The notes under the pieces are model-generated. The model was not told the DNA's origin. It did not search any database and was given only the letters and a program-made list of their open reading frames with translations. Below, piece by piece: positions 33,114 through 34,097 of a stretch of DNA of 34,097 nt (positions are counted from its first letter, which is position 1; each line of letters begins with the position of its first letter). A program made the translations under genes and the position numbers. Origin of the DNA: Anaerolineae bacterium (GTDB lineage: Bacteria; Chloroflexota; Anaerolineae; Anaerolineales; E44-bin32); assembly GCA_030605795.1 (NCBI GenBank), contig JAUWHR010000048.1, positions 1 to 34,097 of the forward strand. The letters are read 5' to 3'.

Positions 33114-33926
33114 ATGAGTTTTGATGCCTACGGTTTTCATATTGGATTTCTCTACTTCCGCTACTATGGAATGATCATAATGTTCGGCGCGGTAGTTGCT
33201 GCTGTTCTATCGCAGCGAATGTTGCGCAGAACAAGCAAGGATCCAGAGCTTGTGTGGGACGCTCTGATCTGGGCTCTGGTTTTTGGGCTTATCGGAGCTC
33301 GTCTATATCATGTTTTTACCCCTTCGCAAAGCCTGCTTGATCAAGGAATTGACACCAAGTACTACCTACAGCACCCACTGACCATCTTGACCATTTGGCA
33401 AGGAGGGTTGGGTATGCCCGGTGCAATTGTCGGTGGTGTACTTGGTCTGTATTTATTCGCTCGGCGGCGCCGGTTGGATATTTATCTTCTGCTCGACATC
33501 GCTGCACCGGGCGTGGCGTTGGCTCAGGCTATCGGTCGTTGGGGGAACTTTGTTAATCAGGAGCTATACGGCCCACCGACAAACCTGCCCTGGAAAATCT
33601 TCATCCGACCAGAAAACCGCTTTTCTGGTTATGAATCTTTTGAGTACTTCCACCCTCTTTTCTTATACGAATCGTTATGGAACCTTGGCAATGCGATTCT
33701 ATTAATTTGGTTATGGCAGAAGTTTTACAAGCGGATGAAGACCGGCGATTTGTTTATTATCTACTTGATCACTTATCCTTTAGGGCGGTTCTTGCTCGAG
33801 TTCATACGCCTGGACTATGTACCGATGTGGGGGATCAATTTCAACCAGATGGCGATGTTGCTGGTGGCGCTTGTCAGCGGCGCTGTGCTTCTCCTCCGTC
33901 ACCGAGCGAAACAGCCCTCCTGCTAA
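33114..33926 (+). CDS. lgt: Prolipoprotein diacylglyceryl transferase
   Basis: 270 residues with about seven TM helices. The Lgt signature is GRWGNFVNQELYG at 141-153, and IWQGGLGMPGAIVGG near 94-108 matches the conserved second motif; the position of E. coli His103 is Pro102, as occurs outside proteobacteria. HPLFLYESLWN and YPLGRFLLEFIR are also characteristic. It attaches diacylglycerol from phosphatidylglycerol to the lipobox cysteine of prelipoproteins in the cytoplasmic membrane. It starts 12 bases after the CDP-alcohol gene, so they are cotranscribed. The preceding enzyme may make its lipid donor. Confidence 0.95.
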   Translation: MSFDAYGFHIGFLYFRYYGMIIMFGAVVAAVLSQRMLRRTSKDPELVWDALIWALVFGLIGARLYHVFTPSQSLLDQGIDTKYYLQHPLTILTIWQGGLGMPGAIVGGVLGLYLFARRRRLDIYLLLDIAAPGVALAQAIGRWGNFVNQELYGPPTNLPWKIFIRPENRFSGYESFEYFHPLFLYESLWNLGNAILLIWLWQKFYKRMKTGDLFIIYLITYPLGRFLLEFIRLDYVPMWGINFNQMAMLLVALVSGAVLLLRHRAKQPSC

Positions 33927-34014
33927 AAACTATTGGACGGGATATAAATAATATTGGTAACTACTCAGGTATCGTCTGGAAAGAGGCAAGCCTACTCACG
34001 AAGCGACTTTTGGA

Positions 34015-34069
34015 TGTCATTGCGAGCCCTTCGATACCTCAGGGCCTTCGGCTCCGCGAAGCAATCTCC
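34015..34069. repeat. Dispersed palindromic repeat at the right edge
   Basis: TGTCATTGCGAGCCC and, about 40 bases later, GCGAAGCAATCTCC form an imperfect palindrome (ATTGC/GCAAT, GAGCC/GGCTC arms). Repeats with TCATTGCGAG and GAAGCAATCTC ends are familiar in many environmental bacterial genomes. The remainder of 33,927-34,097 shows no gene. Confidence 0.6.
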
Positions 34070-34097
34070 TGCCTTAAACATGTAACCAACGGTGGAG

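Noticed and set aside
1..34097. CRISPR arrays or complete insertion sequences
   Set aside because: No regularly spaced direct repeats of array type and no intact transposase were seen.

Overview
The window looks like a piece of a bacterial chromosome from the Chloroflexota, probably Anaerolineae-like. This is inferred from gene content and protein style: an S1-repeat protein, FtsK, a CDP-alcohol transferase and Lgt on one strand, extracellular segments rich in Thr/Pro, frequent TTG and GTG starts, and Mo-hydroxylase clusters beside IorAB and an ADP-forming acyl-CoA synthetase. No rRNA or taxonomic marker was tested, so treat the assignment as moderate.

Region 1 (1-14,000, all minus strand) is a catabolic gene block. 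In transcription order it holds an aspartate carbamoyltransferase (pyrB), a large Mo-hydroxylase subunit, a fused FAD/[2Fe-2S] subunit, a 197-base gap with repeated short motifs, a second Mo-hydroxylase set as three genes (FAD, [2Fe-2S], Mo), a dihydropyrimidinase/hydantoinase-type amidohydrolase, indolepyruvate-type ferredoxin oxidoreductase (iorA, iorB) and an ADP-forming acyl-CoA synthetase cut by the left edge. Many neighbours overlap by 1-4 bases or lie within 30 bases. A coherent but unproven reading is anaerobic breakdown of an N-heterocycle: hydroxylation, cyclic amide opening, carbamoyl recovery as carbamoyl phosphate, then 2-oxoacid oxidation and ATP formation from the acyl-CoA.

Region 2 (14,000-19,770) is an accessory segment. 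It carries an IclR-type regulator that has lost its N-terminus, an mttB start fragment joined to it out of frame, a monomethylamine methyltransferase (MtmB) homologue with valine where pyrrolysine is expected, a cognate-looking corrinoid protein, a 36-residue ORF, a complete IclR regulator and a divergent TetR regulator. Two palindromic elements with CACTGAAA-type ends lie in this segment, and a decayed third copy is at 23.75 kb. The segment ends in about 600 bases without a gene that contain a long inverted repeat and the 3' half of a tRNA-Arg(TCT) gene, which I read as an attachment-site remnant at the boundary with core chromosome.

Region 3 (19,771-34,097) is mostly housekeeping: uvrB, a PHP-domain protein and a small unknown protein on the minus strand. 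On the plus strand follow a Xer-like recombinase that lacks its nucleophilic tyrosine, purine nucleoside phosphorylase, a two-TM protein, a GNAT acetyltransferase, a polytopic membrane/GAF-like protein with an HTH-like tail, an S1-repeat protein, FtsK, a CDP-alcohol phosphatidyltransferase and Lgt. The right edge carries a dispersed palindromic repeat.

The most novel elements are the non-pyrrolysine MtmB homologue with its corrinoid protein beside a Mo-hydroxylase/hydantoinase/carbamoyltransferase block, and the apparent dead Xer protein coupled to a purine salvage gene.
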